Position numbers and translations under genes: made by a program. This document shows, piece after piece, positions 35,101 through 49,200 of a DNA stretch of 64,000 bases. Numbering within the stretch: position 1 is the first letter of the stretch; the number at the start of each line of letters is the position of its first letter. Under the pieces are notes generated by a model. The model was not told the DNA's origin. It worked only from the letters and a program-made list of their open reading frames with translations, and did not search any database. The DNA comes from Cinnamomum chago (Eukaryota; Streptophyta; Magnoliopsida; Laurales; Lauraceae): positions 17,984,001 through 18,048,000 of the forward strand of contig CP142453.1 of assembly GCA_038049695.1 (NCBI GenBank). The letters run 5' to 3'.

Positions 35101-38100
35101 TTAAGGACTGCAGAGTTTGCCACAATCAAAATCAGCCTTCTTCAGATACATCCCAGCCATTAATCCAGCGAAGCATTTATCCCTCAAGAAGTTCATCACC
35201 ACCCCATCACTCTGTTGCATAAAACCCAACACATAAGCAGTAGTAATGAGTTCAAAGCCCCTCCATCTCCTCTCCTTTGCATACTTCTTCAACCCCCTGT
35301 TGATCATGTCATACTCTTCTTCACCTTCTTTGGGTTTCCCCATCAAAGCTTCTCCAAGGCACCTAGCTAGAGTCACCCCATCTTCCAATGCAGAGCACCC
35401 ACCTTGGCCAATGTCTGGGGTCATGGGATGAAGTGCATCTCCAGCCACACAAACACCCCCCTTGCAGATATCTCCCCATAGCACATTCCATGGAACCCTG
35501 AATCTCAAAGGAGTAGAGATGAAAGCTCCCAACTCTGTCTTTTCAAGTGCATTGATTACTTCTTTAGGCACCTTCTGCAACTTGCTCAATACAAACTGCT
35601 TCATCTTAGCTGGATCATCTTCCATATCTTTGTCTACTTGAAAAAAATAGAAAGTTCAAAGAAACAGCACTTGCACCCAAAACGTACTTTTGTTTATTTT
35701 GACTCAATCATTCACCTAAAATGCTGAGAAAGGGTTTTTTTTTTTTTTTTTTTTTTTTTTTTCTAAAAGAAGGTTAATATTCATCCTCGCTCCATTAATA
35801 TAAATTACAAGCCCAATTAACAGCTTGATCTGACTATCAGAATTACATATTTTGGACTTAAAATTTAGTGGATATGTACGAATAAATTTTCTTTACACAT
35901 GATCAAATAAGATTAATCAGCCTCAAATATTAAGTAAGAGAAACATTTTAAATGCATGCCAGCCACATCACCAGGTTAGAGTTGGAAAGTCTTAGTGTGG
36001 AATAGAGATTGAGTCAATAGTCAGATTGAGATTGAGATGATCATCTAGTCATCTATTTAAAAGACCCAAAAGTTCAATTTCCAAAGTACATTTATTTATT
36101 TCCATCTTCCTCGTCAACCACAGCAATTTGAAAACAATGCCAGAAATCCAGATCTAGAAAGGAGAAAGTCCAGTGATGAGCATTGGAGGAAGTCAGGCTG
36201 ATCAGATGTCTTCATTAGAGGGTTGATATAGAGGAAGAAAATAAAATGAAGCGAGGGGCCCGAAGAAGGGAAAAGAGCCAAGTCAATTAGGCTCGACGAT
36301 CAAAAGAAGCAAAATGAATTCAGGGCTTGGACCAAAACAAGCAGTACCATGGTTGTTAGGCCTATAAATAGATGGTTAGCATCATTAGATCAAGCTGATC
36401 TTTTACTCTCCATCCACCCTTAGACCTTTCAATTTCACACTATTGATGTGGTTAGCATGTATTCATGTGCACCCCATAAAATGTTTCTGAAACATGAAAT
36501 TTAAGGCCACTTCTCATCTGAACACTTGTATGCAGACCAAACATAAATACAAAATTATGAGTAAGAACAAAGATGCGACAATCGATACTAAGGAGTGAAA
36601 AAGCTTACACTGGGAAGACTGAGAGTAAGTGAGAAACCAATATATGGTCTTATCATTGCAAGGCAAGAAACCAGAACGAAAGCCTTTTCCAGAGTACTGC
36701 AATAACTCAGGCTTGTAACCATGGCCATCCGGGAACTCTGCAAGGCCTCTTATCGCCGAGCGTCCTGTGAAGGCTGGTTTCTGGAGACCCAACCATTTCG
36801 CCACCACCGAGTTCACTCCATCACATCCTACCAACACCTGAACATTTTCCAAAGATAATACTATTAACTGGCTTTACAAGCTTAGGCTGCATTTATCATT
36901 TATCATTTTGCTATAGTTTATATAAGAGTTGCATTGATCTAAAGGACAGAGTCAAGAGCGAAAGGTCTAACTGCCAAATTACATAGAAGAGACCATAATT
37001 TTTTCTACCTTTACTAGTAAAAACAACAGCACTCCTTCTTACAAAAGTAACTACCCAACATCTAAAAAAAAAATTGATCATGGTTTTCTAAGGCTCTTCT
37101 ACATTCCTATGTAAATGATATGAAATTAAACAACACACAATAAGAGTAGTATATATAACCTTAGTTTTAAGGATGGAACCATCTGCCAAATGGACAAGAA
37201 TTAAGTTTTTTGTTTGCTCAAGCGCAACGACCTTTGATCCAAATCTGATGGTACCATGTGGTAAATCCTTCTCTAAGGTTTCAAGCAAAATGTTCCTCCT
37301 CACACACCTGACTTCATGGTTTCCACTGTATTGTCCCCAAGTTCAAAAACCCAAGAACAAAATTATGATTGGAATTTAAACATGAGAAATGAGCCTACAA
37401 GAAAGGTGAGATGCATTTAACATTTGAATGGTCTAATAAAGAAATTGTGAGGCTTTACAGTAACTCACTAATTTCTAGTTACCTCATCCTTATTATGTAC
37501 TCACCATTTACCCTGTTCCATAAATGACATCCGGGCTGTGGTGACTCCAGTGACTGAAGAGACAGAAACCATCCTGCAAAAATAAAACTCCAAACTTCCA
37601 GTAATTTTTACTATAAATACTAGGGATGGCAATTCCAAACCCGACCTGAACTGGGTCCGGCAGTTCAGGGTTTGGCATGACACTTTTGACCCCATTAACA
37701 AATGGGTTGGATTTGGGTTGAATACATTTTTCCTATTTGACCCTCCAAACCAACCCAAACTGGACTAATCACACTGTCACCAATCAATCCAACCCAAACA
37801 TGACTTGTTAATTAAGGTTCCGGATTGAAAACTTATGCCCCATGAATTAAGTGGTTCGGTGTGGGTAGCATATAAATATCACCTTCAATGCTCAATCCGA
37901 CCCGACCCAACTCATTGTCACCCCCTGTAAAATATTAGTTAGTTACTGGTTATTTGATCAGGTCTTAATAATTTTCATACCCTTGAATTTGGGCATGCCG
38001 TTGCCTGAGGTAATCACCAATGCCCAGAGCATCCAATGCCTTCCAGGCATTTGTCCATGTTGTAATTGCATACCCAGTGACCCTCAATCTGTCTGAAGAT

Positions 38101-38797
38101 TCCAGAACCAGGATTCTCAATCCAATTCTACAAAACAAGAACATGAATCAAGAGCAAAGGACATTGCTATTGTCAACAAATCCAGTTTTAATTAAAAAAA
38201 AAAGGGATCCACATGGGATATGGGTGATTCTAACTTATCATTATACTTCAAAGTAGGCTGGGTATCATATCATATCTGATATTTCATTCTTTTTTCACGC
38301 GTAAAATTCAATATTTAAAATTTGGTGAAGATCAATTGGTGTTACCCAACATGAAAACATTTTAGACCATGACATATGCATATTCCTTAATACAAAACAT
38401 AAAATGCAATGGAAATGCCAATCTTGTAATTTAAATACATCTACCGCGCCCTTAAAGATATCAATGAAAAAAAAATTATTTTCCTAATTTTCTCAAATTT
38501 CTTTCTTCAAAAATAGAAGGCTATAAAAAGAATTAAGAAAAAAACATGGAGATGTCCAATCAGAATTGACACATCTGCCAATACTTATACTTAAAAGGTT
38601 TCAGCTTTGGCTGTACAGTGTAAAATCATATTTCAAAAGAATGTTGAAATCTGTCTCTGCTGTATTCATGACATATTTTCACCATACCCCATGCTTTCAA
38701 AGGAATAATAAATGGAAGCCTACCTGTGAAGTCCTAATGCAGTTGTAAGGCCTGCTATCCCTGCCCCAACAATAACAACATCTTCCACATATTCCAT
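35101..38797 (-). CDS. FAD-dependent monooxygenase, monooxygenase-2-like (array copy B)
   Basis: Six exons: 38797-38724, 38127-37981, 37573-37505, 37325-37160, 36837-36609 and 35633-35101, all GT-AG. Phases and lengths equal copy A (74/147/69/166/229/533), giving 405 residues and no disruption. The GAGIAG, VGCDG and VAGDALHP fingerprints are intact. Distinctive residues include METV to MEYV at the N-terminus, [12 protein letters not shown] in exon 4 and YSGKGFRSGF in exon 5. Introns are compact (intron 1 is 596 bp). Intron 6-side sequence contains a T/A homopolymer of about 25 near 35738. The upstream flank ends at the duplication breakpoint 38931. Activity is expected to match its neighbours; substrate unknown. 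Confidence 0.9.
37624..37925. repeat. MITE-like repeat in intron 2 of copy B
   Basis: Starts GGGATGGCAATTCCAAACCC and ends CCCAACTCATTGTCACCCCC, an imperfect terminal inverted repeat of the GGGTGGCAAT type. Shared with A, C and D. Confidence 0.7.
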
Positions 38798-38930
38798 TTG
38801 TTTGCCTTTGTGTTTATTGAAAGAGAGAAGAGAGAGAAGGCCAAGATGGAGGAGGAGAAAGCTGCTAATTGGTTGATAAGCAGTGAAGTAATTGCTAGAG
38901 TTCCTTTGAGTTTTATAGTTTTCTTCTTTG

Positions 38931-41680
38931 AATATAAATTATGTCAACTTTAGAGGTGCAGAAATTGGAAATTTTTTTGAGAAAGTCTTGACTTGGGCTT
39001 GTTATAACTGACAACGTAGAATCTCTCCTTTATCTGGGCTTGGGACCAATGGTTAACTGGCCAAGTTTGACACTCACGCCACCTCCAAGCCCGTCTGGCC
39101 TCTCCGATAGAAGTGATATTTAAGATGCATTCTATAAATGTGTAGGCATGTGGTGTGAATGGATCTGGTCAAGGAAATGTAAGGCAAAATCCTTATATAG
39201 CTGCGATTAATACGGTATTAAATATACTTTCTCAAATAGCTAATCTCATTTTTCTCTTCTTTTTTTTTTCCACTTTTTATACCTCTAGTTCTTGATCCAA
39301 ACCGTTACGAAGTTTCTTCTTATAGAATTAGTAAACTTGAAGGTATACATTCTCTTATCTTAGATCCTTACTGTTTGAAAAATATGTGAAAAACACAAAA
39401 ACAATATAATCCCTTTTTCTAATTCTCATGCACAGTTATGTTCCCCAAATTCATTATCTGAAACATGCATTCAACATTATCACATAACTTATAAACTCCA
39501 AGTTGTGATCTTTCATATATCTTTGATCCTCACTGATTTTGAGAAACATGAAATGCATAAAATAAAATAAAAAAACATCGTTATCTTATTTTTCTGATGT
39601 TTCTTCATTTTGATTTTTATTCATTAATATGGGCCCCACAACCTGTGAAGTTTCGTATTTTTTTCCTAATGAATTTTGAGAAAATATGAAAAACGAAAAA
39701 TAGTCAAATCCCATTTTTCTGAACATTCTACACTCTTGTGACCCCCAATTCATGATTCCAACCAGTCAATCTATTTGAGAAGCTATTTCTTCTTCTGAAA
39801 TCTCTGTGAGGTCCTGGAGCTGCTAAATCATACATTATTGAGAGAGACATTCTTATATATTAAGATTTAAATCTATATACTTACACTTCTAGCTAAAGAA
39901 AACATCATAATATGAATTGTGTATAAAAATTGTATGAAGATGGTGCTCGCAGCAAATATTAAATCGCCTTTTGATCCATCTTAATCAATCAGGGCCTAAT
40001 CAAGAAATGAAGCCCAAATTATCTAACAGTGGATAGTCTAGATGGGCTTAAGATGGGTCTCAAATTGGAAAACAAATATGCTGGAATAAATGGAGACTCA
40101 CAATCCCTTAAAAGTCCATTTAGATAATGTATCAAATACAATTAAGTCATACATAGGCGAATATTGATGGACATAGAGAGCTGGCCCATGCACACACCCC
40201 ATTACCTAGTTCTATAAGCATAGAACATGGGACCTATAACCCATACAATGTGGTATGCCCATTGACTTCTTATGCAAGCAAGAGAATAATTGGAAAATTT
40301 TCAAGGAAGATCCAAGCTTGGAAAGCTTTCTAGAATATAGGAGTCAAGGATAAAAGAAGCAAGTGAAACCAACTCTTCATCCACATTGGACCTCAAGTCA
40401 TAAAAGACTAGGACCCTGACCCATGCTTAGAAATGGCATCTTCTATATATTATAGATTAAACATCAATGCATTGAAAATGAAGTATCCAACTTCTTCTAT
40501 TGCAATTATAAAAAAAAATGATATAATGGTTACACTCCACCAGCAGTAAATAAAAGATTCTCTTAAAACTTTCTAATTTTGTTCTTTCTTTTGAGTTAAG
40601 TTATAGAGTTCTAATAATAATAATTTTTATTTAGTAGTCTTTCTTTACTAGTCAGAATGTGAATGGCTAGGATTACCATGTCAAGCTAGGAGTTTACTTC
40701 TTCTTCTTTTAAGTGATTACTTACATACACACACTTAATTCCCTCACCATCAGCGCGCTGCAGCCGGGATTGATTCCTAGTTGTTGGGTTAGGAGTTGCA
40801 ACCCCTACTTTAGACATCTTCAAGGTCTACATGACTTATTTGTGTTGGATCTTCTGCATAGCTTTCAATCAACATTGCATAGGTTTATGCTCGGGTTGAC
40901 AAATAGAACACATGGTATGGTAGCTTTGTGGGGACAAAGTGGCCCACCGAATGAAATGGCATCCTACATTGCTAGTCATCTAATTCTATTAAGAACTTAG
41001 AATGACTAGTCACCTTCAAATGGGGAGAGGAGACTTTCTAGTTTGATCAATTCCTTTGATGGCATTTGGATTGAACAGATTGCAATGTCCGTATGATTTG
41101 ACTTTTGGCATCTGGTGGGGCCAGTGAGCCTTGAAACTTTCCATATATGTCCTGTTTTTTCAATTTCTTTCCAATAAAACGATGAAGAGGATATGGATTC
41201 CCAAGCTCATTGAACTAAAAGGAATGAGATTCATGAACAATCATAAAGAAATTCCAGGTGGATAAATATACCAAGCAAGAACTCACAAAATCAAACAGAA
41301 TTCTCACACTCTTGATCTACTGAGATGACACAGTGATGTGATGACTTATGTGGAGCCCAATGCAAGATAGTCAGCGCGACAGTCTGTGGGGCACCACATG
41401 CATGAAGAGATCGTGAAATTGAACCCCATCCAATCATCCTACGGTCGTAATTTAGTCGATTTTGATTCTGTATTACATAGACCATTGAATGTTTCAATGG
41501 CCCATCACTAAGTCTTGGAATGATTAGGTGGGAGTGAAATTCACCCAACCCTTAGCCATATGATCCCCACTCTTATTTTTGGCACTGGCCCAGGTAAGCT
41601 CCACTGAAAGTCATCAATCACAATAACAATGTGATGCATACATAACACTACTGTCATCATTTGTGATGATGAGCACACCA
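38931..41680. other. spacer between B and C
   Basis: AT-rich. At 39098-39105 lies the empty hAT target site GCCTCTCC. A 95-codon plus-strand frame (40713-41000) recurs at 60244-60531, but only because the whole segment is duplicated, and it has no recognisable domain. From about 41050 the sequence is the conserved 3' flank of gene C. Confidence 0.5.
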
Positions 41681-44600
41681 TCAAGGACTGTAGAGTTTAC
41701 CACAATCAAAATCAGCCCTCTTCAGATACATCCCAGCCATTAATCCAGCGAAGCATTTATCCCTCAAGAAGTTCATCACCACCCCATCACTCTGTTGCAT
41801 AAAACCCAACACATAAGCAGTAGCAATGAGTTCAAAACCCCTCCATCTCCTCTCCTTTGCATACTTCTCCAACCCCCTCTTGATCATGTCATACTCGTCT
41901 TCACTTTCTTTGTGTTTTCCCAACAAAGCTTCTCCAAGGCACCTAGCTAGAGTTACCCCATCTTCCAATGCAGAGCAGCCACCTTGGCCAAGGTCTGGTG
42001 TCATGGGATGAAGTGCATCTCCAGCCACACAAACACCCCCCTTGCAGATATCTCCCCATAGCACATTCCATGGAAACCTGAATCTCAATGGAGTAGAGTA
42101 AAAAGCTTCTACCTCTGTCTTTTCAAGTGCATTGATTACTTCTTTAGGCACATTTTGCAACTTGCTCAACACAAACTGCTTCATCTTAGCTGGATCAACT
42201 TCCATATCTTTGGCTATTATAAAGAAAAAATAGAAAGTTATGAGAAACAGCCCATGCACCCAAAATATACTTTTGTGTTTTATAATTCAATCATTCAACT
42301 AAATGCTGAGAAAAGATGAGAGTCATCCACGAACTGGCTTCATTAGAAAAAAAAAAAAAAAAAAAAACCGAAAGTCCGTTGAAAAAATCTATCTGATTAT
42401 CATAATTATTAATTTTTTGGGTCCTGAAATTTAGTGGTTATGTATGCATAGTTTTTCTGTGCACTTAATACAAATGAGAATAGGCCTCAAACATTAAGTT
42501 GGAGAGACATTTTAAATGCATTCCAGCCACTTGAGCAGGTTGACTGTTTGAGGTTGGTACTTGGAAGGTCATAATGTGAATTAGAGGCGAGTCAAAATTC
42601 AAATTGACTTGATCATCCTAGGCATTTTTTTAATTATCTAAAGGTTAAATGTCCCTGAAGTACATTCGTCCATTTGTTTCTTCCCTAACGACCGCAGGGC
42701 TTGAAATGAAGCCAAAAATCAAGACCACGAAATGAGAAGGTCCGGTGGTGGGCATTTGAGAAAGTCAGTTCGGTTGTCTTCATTAGAGGGATATAGAGGA
42801 AGGAAAAAAAATGAAGTGAGGGGACAGGAGAAGGGAAAAGAGTCGAGAGTCAACTAGGCTCAACGATCATAAGAAGCAAAATGAAGTCAGTATTTGGCAG
42901 AAACAAGAAGCAATGCATAGTTGTTAGGCATACAAGATGGTTATGATCATTAGATCAAGCTGATCTTTTACTCTTAATCCACACTAACACCTATCAATCC
43001 CACCCTACTCATGTGGTTGGCGTGCATTCAAGTGCACCTCATAAAATGTATGAAACTTGGAGTTTGAAATCAGTTCTCATCTGAACACTTGTATGTAAAC
43101 CAAACACAAACACCCAATAAAAAAATATGAGTAAGAACAAAGATGCAAAAATGCAACCAAGGAGTGAAAAGGTTTACACTGGGAAGACGGCAAGTAAGTG
43201 AAAAACCAATAAATGGTCTTATCATTGCAAGGCAAGAAACCAGCACGGAAACCATCTCCAAAATACAGCAACAACTCTGGCTTGTAACCATGGCCATCAG
43301 GGAACTCTGCGAGGCCTCTTATCGCCGAACGCCCTGTGAAGGCTGGTTTCTTGAGACCCAACCATTTTGAGACCACCGAGTTCACTCCATCACATCCTAC
43401 TAATACCTGAACATTTTCAAATACCAATACTATCAATTGAGTGATGTTTATGTCTAGTAGTAGACCGCTCTACAAGCTTACGCGGCATTGGTCAATTTCA
43501 TATGGTTTGTATAAGAAAGTAGATTGATCTAAGAGACATAGTCAAGAGTGAAAGAATAACTACCATATTTATCAAGAAGTGACCATCAAATTTTCCACCT
43601 TTACTAGTAAATATTATAGCACTCTATCCTACAAAAGTAAATACATCACATCTATGAGAATTTGATGGTCATCTCTCTCTGTTTTTTTTTCCTCATCCCC
43701 TCTCCTGCACTCTTCATCCTTTACCCTTCTACTTTTCGGGCTTAATTCTCAACTTTCCAATGTAAATGATATGATATTAAACACCCCAAAATAAGAGTAG
43801 TATAGTAACCTTAGTTTTAAGGATGGAGCCATCTGCCAAGTGCACATGAACTAAGTTCTTTGTTTGCTCAAGTGAAACGACCTTTGATCCAAATCTGATG
43901 GTACCTTGTGGTAGCTCATTCACTAGGGTTTCAAGCAAAATGTTCCTCCTCACACACCTGACTTCATGGTTTCCACTGTATTGTCCACAATGTCAAAAAC
44001 CCAAGAACAAAATTATGATTGGAATTTAAACATGAGAAATGATCCTACAAGATAGGTGAGATGCATTTTGTAAGATGTGGGATGTGGGAATTCCCAACAC
44101 TCCCCCTCACGTGTAGGCCAATAGATTTCATGGACAGACATGTTACCAACCCAAAAGCTTAATAAGTTGGCAAATGGAAGGCCCATATAGGTACATTGAG
44201 ACATGTCAAGCGTATTACTTAGGCGATGTCGGATGTAGGACTTCCCAACACATTTAACATTTGAATGGTCTAATAAAGAAATGATGGGCCTTTACTGTAA
44301 CTTACTAATTTCTAGTTACCTCATCCATATTATGCACTCACCATTTCCCCTGTTCCATAAATGACATCTGAGCGGTGGTGACTCCAGTGACTGAGGAGAC
44401 AGAAACCAACCTGCAAAAATCAATCCAACTTCAAGTAATTTTTGCCAGAAAAAAGGATTGCAAATCCAGTCCTCATCTGCCAACCCTAGGTGAACTTGAT
44501 CCGTTAATTCCGGGTCTAGGTTGACATTTTTTAAACCCCGATTAACAAATGGATTGGGCTTGGGTTCAACATGTTTCTGTTAATTGACCCACCAGCCCAA

Positions 44601-45671
44601 TGTGAACCAGACTAATATAATACTATGACCAACCAACCAGACCCAAACCTGACTTGTTAATTAAGTGTCTGGATTGAGATTTTCAACAAGATTAGTAATT
44701 GGTCCTGTTTGGGTTGAGCCTATAAATGTTGCTTCCAATGCTGAACCCAACACGACCCGACACACTGCCACGGGCCACCCCAATTATAAGTAGTTAATGG
44801 TTATTGGATAAGATCTTAATAACATCCACAAGGCTGCTCAGCCACTGTTTGCATACCCCTGAAGCTGGTCATGTTGTTGCCTGAGGTAATCACCAATGCC
44901 CAGAGCATCCAATGCCTTCCAGGCATTTGTCCATGTTGTAAATGCATACCCAGTAACCCTCAAGCTCTCTGAAGATTCCAAAACCAGGCTTCTCAATCCA
45001 ATCCTACAAAAACATGAATCAAGAGCAAAGGGGAATGCTATTTGTAAACAAATCCATTTTTAATAAACAAAAAAAAAAAAAAAAAAAAAGGAACCACACT
45101 GGAGATGATTGATTCTAATCTATCACGATATTTCAAAATAGGCAACGAATCATACCATATCTGGCCTTACCCAGCATGAACACAGTTTAGGCCATGACAC
45201 GAATCAAATGGTATTACCCAGCATGAACACATGTTAGGCCATGACATGAATATTTCTTAGAGCTTCAATCCAAAATGTCAAATGTGTGGTAATGCCAATC
45301 TCACTATCTTAATCTTCTATTTTTTATTATTTTATATACATGTAAAACACCCTAAAAGCAATGAAAAAAAAAATACTTTCTCAACATCTTTCAACTTTTT
45401 TTCTTCTAAAATAGAAGGCTATGAAAACGATCAAAACAGATAAACATATCCAATCAAATTGACATAGGGGCCAATATGTAAAGGTGTCAGCTTTGCTAGT
45501 ATCTAAACTAATATTTTAAAACCAAGTTGAAATCTGTGTCTCTGCTGTACCCATGACATTCATGCTTTTTACGAAGGAATAATAAATTATATCATACCTG
45601 TGAAGTCCTAATGCAGTGGCAAGTCCTGCTATCCCTGCCCCAACAATAACTATGTCTTCCACAGTTTCCAT
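41681..45671 (-). CDS. FAD-dependent monooxygenase, monooxygenase-2-like (array copy C)
   Basis: Six exons: 45671-45598, 45003-44857, 44410-44342, 43975-43810, 43406-43178 and 42213-41681. All are GT-AG with the family lengths, 405 residues, intact. The three FAD fingerprints are conserved ([19 protein letters not shown]). Asn116 replaces the Lys found at this place in A, B, D and E (VNELPQG against EKDLPQG/VKELPQG). Intron 3 holds a small solo LTR (44069-44250) and intron 2 the shared MITE-like repeat. Gene C and partial gene E are recent duplicates: exon 6 translates identically, and exons 4 and 5 differ at one residue each. Substrate unknown. Confidence 0.9.
44069..44250. repeat. small solo LTR (TRIM-like), 182 bp, in intron 3 of C
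   Basis: Begins TGTAAGATGTGGGATG and ends GGACTTCCCAACA, with the 5-bp repeat CATTT on both sides (44064-44068, 44251-44255). A, B and D lack it at this place and keep a simple GATGCAT..AACATTTG join. Confidence 0.72.
44456..44784. repeat. MITE-like repeat in intron 2 of copy C
   Basis: GGATTGCAAATCCAGTCC ... GACACACTGCCACGGGCCAC, homologous in position and sequence to the repeats in A, B and D. Confidence 0.65.
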
Positions 45672-45930
45672 TTTCTTGCCTCTGTGTTTGCCGAAAGAGA
45701 GAAAGAGAGAGGAGGGCAATAAAAAGAAGGAGAAGCCGCCACTAACTGATTAATAAGCAGTGAGCTCATTGCTGATGAAATGATACGTTTCCTTTTACTT
45801 TTCTGGTGTTCTTCCTTGAATGCAAAAGATCTTATCTTTACACAGAAATGAGAAGTAAAGTTGTGTTTGATGAGGTTAACGTCCACCCTCGTTCGAGCGG
45901 TCATAATTAAGGTCAAGTGATCGCCCTTAC

Positions 45931-46202
45931 CATAAAACTATTGTTGTGCCGTTTCACAGCAGGAGTCGCGGCGGAGCCCTTGCCCTCACCATAAAACTAT
46001 TGTTATGCCGTTTCCTATCACCAATTAGTTTTGGAATAAGTGGTAGCTTAACAGGGTGTAAGATCCAACTAAACTATTGTTGTGCCGTTTCGCAGCAGGA
46101 GTCGCGGCGGAGCCCTTGCCCTCACCATAAAACTATTGTTGTGCCGTTTCCTATCACCAATTAGTTTTAAAATAAGTGGTAGCTCAACAGGGTATAATAT
46201 CC
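45931..46202. repeat. 136-bp tandem duplication upstream of gene C
   Basis: TGTGCCGTTTC(A/G)CAGCAGG occurs at 45945 and 46081, and the surrounding 136 bp are repeated almost exactly. Within each unit CATAAAACTATTGTTGTGCC is itself nearly repeated. Confidence 0.9.
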
Positions 46203-49200
46203 TACCAGTTGAAAAGAAACACACCAATCACCAGCCGCCATTAGACAAGGTCGACCCACATGAGAATTAATAGCAATATCTCAATGTTTCAGCAGTCTCT
46301 AAAATCTTATTTTATACTATAACAAGCCTTGTCGTCGTTGTCAACATTATTGAGGAAAGATGCTTTTTTTGTGACAGATGACAGAATATCATCATCATGG
46401 TTATCAAAGTCTTAACGTATTTAGTTGTATGAATTTTGTTTTATCATTTTAAGTCTATTCTCACCCAACAAAGTGTCAAAATTCATGTTACAAATGTGAC
46501 AAAGTTTAAGTCTCGCTTTCAAATTACATAACCCTTCTTTTTTATTCGGACTTAGACTGACAGTAAATTGGCTAATTTATAATATTAATTTATGTGTGGT
46601 CTATTTTTACTTCTCCCCTTCTCTCTCACTCTGCTACATACATCCCCGCACACTCAGCCACCCTCAAGCCCCTGTCTAACAAGTATTAACCTTAGGATTG
46701 ATCCTTGGTTACATATATGGATAGTGAGATGCCTCACCACTGAGTTACAAGTGGAGTGGCTGAACCTTATATCTTTTTATCAACCAGACTACTCAGCTCG
46801 TAATACATATGTTAACTGAGGTAACGGTTTGACTCGAGTTTTCATTCAACCTAAGCAATATAAAACATTAGATTGATCATATGAAAATATAATTATCCAT
46901 TATATTCAACAACATATACTATATCAATTGAAGTGAAATTTAAGACGGACACTATAAATGTGATGTGAGTGGATCTGGTCGAGGAAATGTGAGCCTCACT
47001 CATGAAAATCCTTATATAGCTGCCAATAATATGGTATTAAATGTCCGTTCTCAAATATCTAACCTCATTTTTTATTCTTTTTTCGTTCTGCTTATTTTAT
47101 TTTTTTGGCACTTTTTGTACCTCCACTTCTTGATCCAAGCCGTTCAAAGTTCCCATAGAATTCATGAACTAGAAGGTAAAAAGTCTCATATCTTAACTCC
47201 TCACGGTTTTGAGAAATATGCGAAAAATGTAACAACAAAATTATCCCTTTTTTCTAATTCCCATGCACGGTTATGGTCCACCAATTCATTATCTGAAACA
47301 TTCAACATTATCATATAATTATAAACTCCAAGTTGTGAAATTTCATATCTTAGATCCTCACTGATTTTGAGAAAGGTGAAATGCAAAAAATAGCATTATC
47401 TTATTTTTGTAATTTTTTTTCATTTCAAATTTCTCTTCACTACTATGGGCCCCAATTCATGATTCAGACCATTCATCATTTCAATAGAATAAATCCAAAG
47501 ACGTGGAGTTTCATATTTCTTCGTAGAAATTTTCAGATCATGTGAAAAATAGCCTAATCCATTTTTCTGATCATTCTACACTTTTTGACTACCAATTCAT
47601 AATCCGAACCATTTAGTCTATTTGAGGAGCTACTTCCTTTCTGAAAAGTTTTTGGGGTCCTGGTGCCTACTAAATCATACATAATTGAGATCTCTTCTAC
47701 TTCATCTTCCCACTCTCATATATTGATTTCTTAATTTATGTATCCATTTTTCTGATCATTCTACACTTTTTGACTACCAATTCATAATCCGAACCATTTA
47801 GTCTATTTGAGGAGCTACTTCCTTTTTGAAAAGTTTTTGGGGTCCTGGTGCCTACTAAATCATACATAATTGAGATCTCTTCTACTTCATCTTCCCACTC
47901 TCATATATTGATTTCTTAATTTATGTATACTTACTGATGTAGCAGAAGCGTCTACGAGAAAGATCCACACGGAAGATTGGAAGACAACCTTCTATTAACA
48001 TGTTGATTGTTGATTCGACTAAGAATACCAGGTAATAGGCATCAAAATTCGTTGATTCAATTGAATACCGAAAATTGGAAGAAACAAAGGGGAAATTCCT
48101 CTGCAATTTTATTCCAGATCTGTTCTGAAGGCCATCAGGCTTACAAAGGGTATAAATATAACCCTAAAACAAAAAAGTAACAAAATAACACGAAATGCTT
48201 AAGATATCCATTTTTTTCAAAAAAGGAAAGAATTGAGATAATGACACTATTGGAAAGTATAAATCACAACTAATCCGACGCAAAAACCGGCAACTTATTA
48301 TGACCTTCCTACTAAAAGTTATTATCAAAACAATTATTATCAAAAATAGAAAAAATGCATTTTTTTTTTTGCCTAAACAATGGAATTTGCCCGAAAAAAG
48401 TCGTACGTCAGTGGCATAAGCCACTGTGTTGTGTTCATTGGCCCGTTTCCACTCAAAATAACATGTAATTTCACCAAAAACGGACACCTTGAAAAGCTTC
48501 CCCAAAACCGACAATTTGCTTTATTTGACCCTACGTTGGTCCCACCTTTCCATGAAATCTATACCTTTCTGCACTACATCACTTACACAGCTAGTTAAAA
48601 GAAAACATCGCAACACAAATTGTGTATAAAAATTGTGTGTAAATAGAAATAGTTTTTGGAACAAATTTTGAATATGCTTAGCATAGATAAAATTTACATA
48701 TGCAAAACTTACATATGTGAATTTGATTTTCATGTCTCATGCTTTCAGTGCATTGTATTTCTTTTTTCTTTTCATTTATGATGAGATTGTTGTAACAAAA
48801 ATAGCATTTTAGTTTAGAAAGTTTTGCCGATGATAAAATTTGAAATATATTGAAACTTCATGAAAGATGAAACCTTTATTTTGGTACGTACCCCAGCCAA
48901 GGGGGCTAGGACCCAAGAAATAGCCCATATACACAGGGTAGGTAGCCCACTCAAGTAAGAAGGAGACCCGCACAAGGGAGAAGAGGCGACGTATGGGGTA
49001 AGAATGAAACTTAAAAGAGAATATATACTCGTTTTAGCATACAAAGAAGATTTCAATATGAGTCACATGAGATAAAACCATTTATCTTAAAACCATGACC
49101 CATTATCTCACAACGGAGGAAATAGCAAAAGCAGTGACAGAAACATTGTTCATTTTCCTGAAATACGCATGGCCTTACGAGCAGATGGTCTAGATTTCAT

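Larger units (their letters stand above)
38931..44465. repeat. segmental duplication, copy 1 (spacer plus 3' part of gene C)
   Basis: Recurs at 57041-64000 with sparse substitutions. Homology starts abruptly at AATATAAATTATGTCAAC and runs to the window edge. The second copy is longer because of a 1411-bp hAT insertion. The offset before that insertion is 18110, which gives the size of the duplicated unit. Confidence 0.93.

Noticed and set aside
40713..41000. 95-codon frame conserved at 60244-60531
   Set aside because: Conservation follows from the recent segmental duplication, and no domain or splice context was seen.
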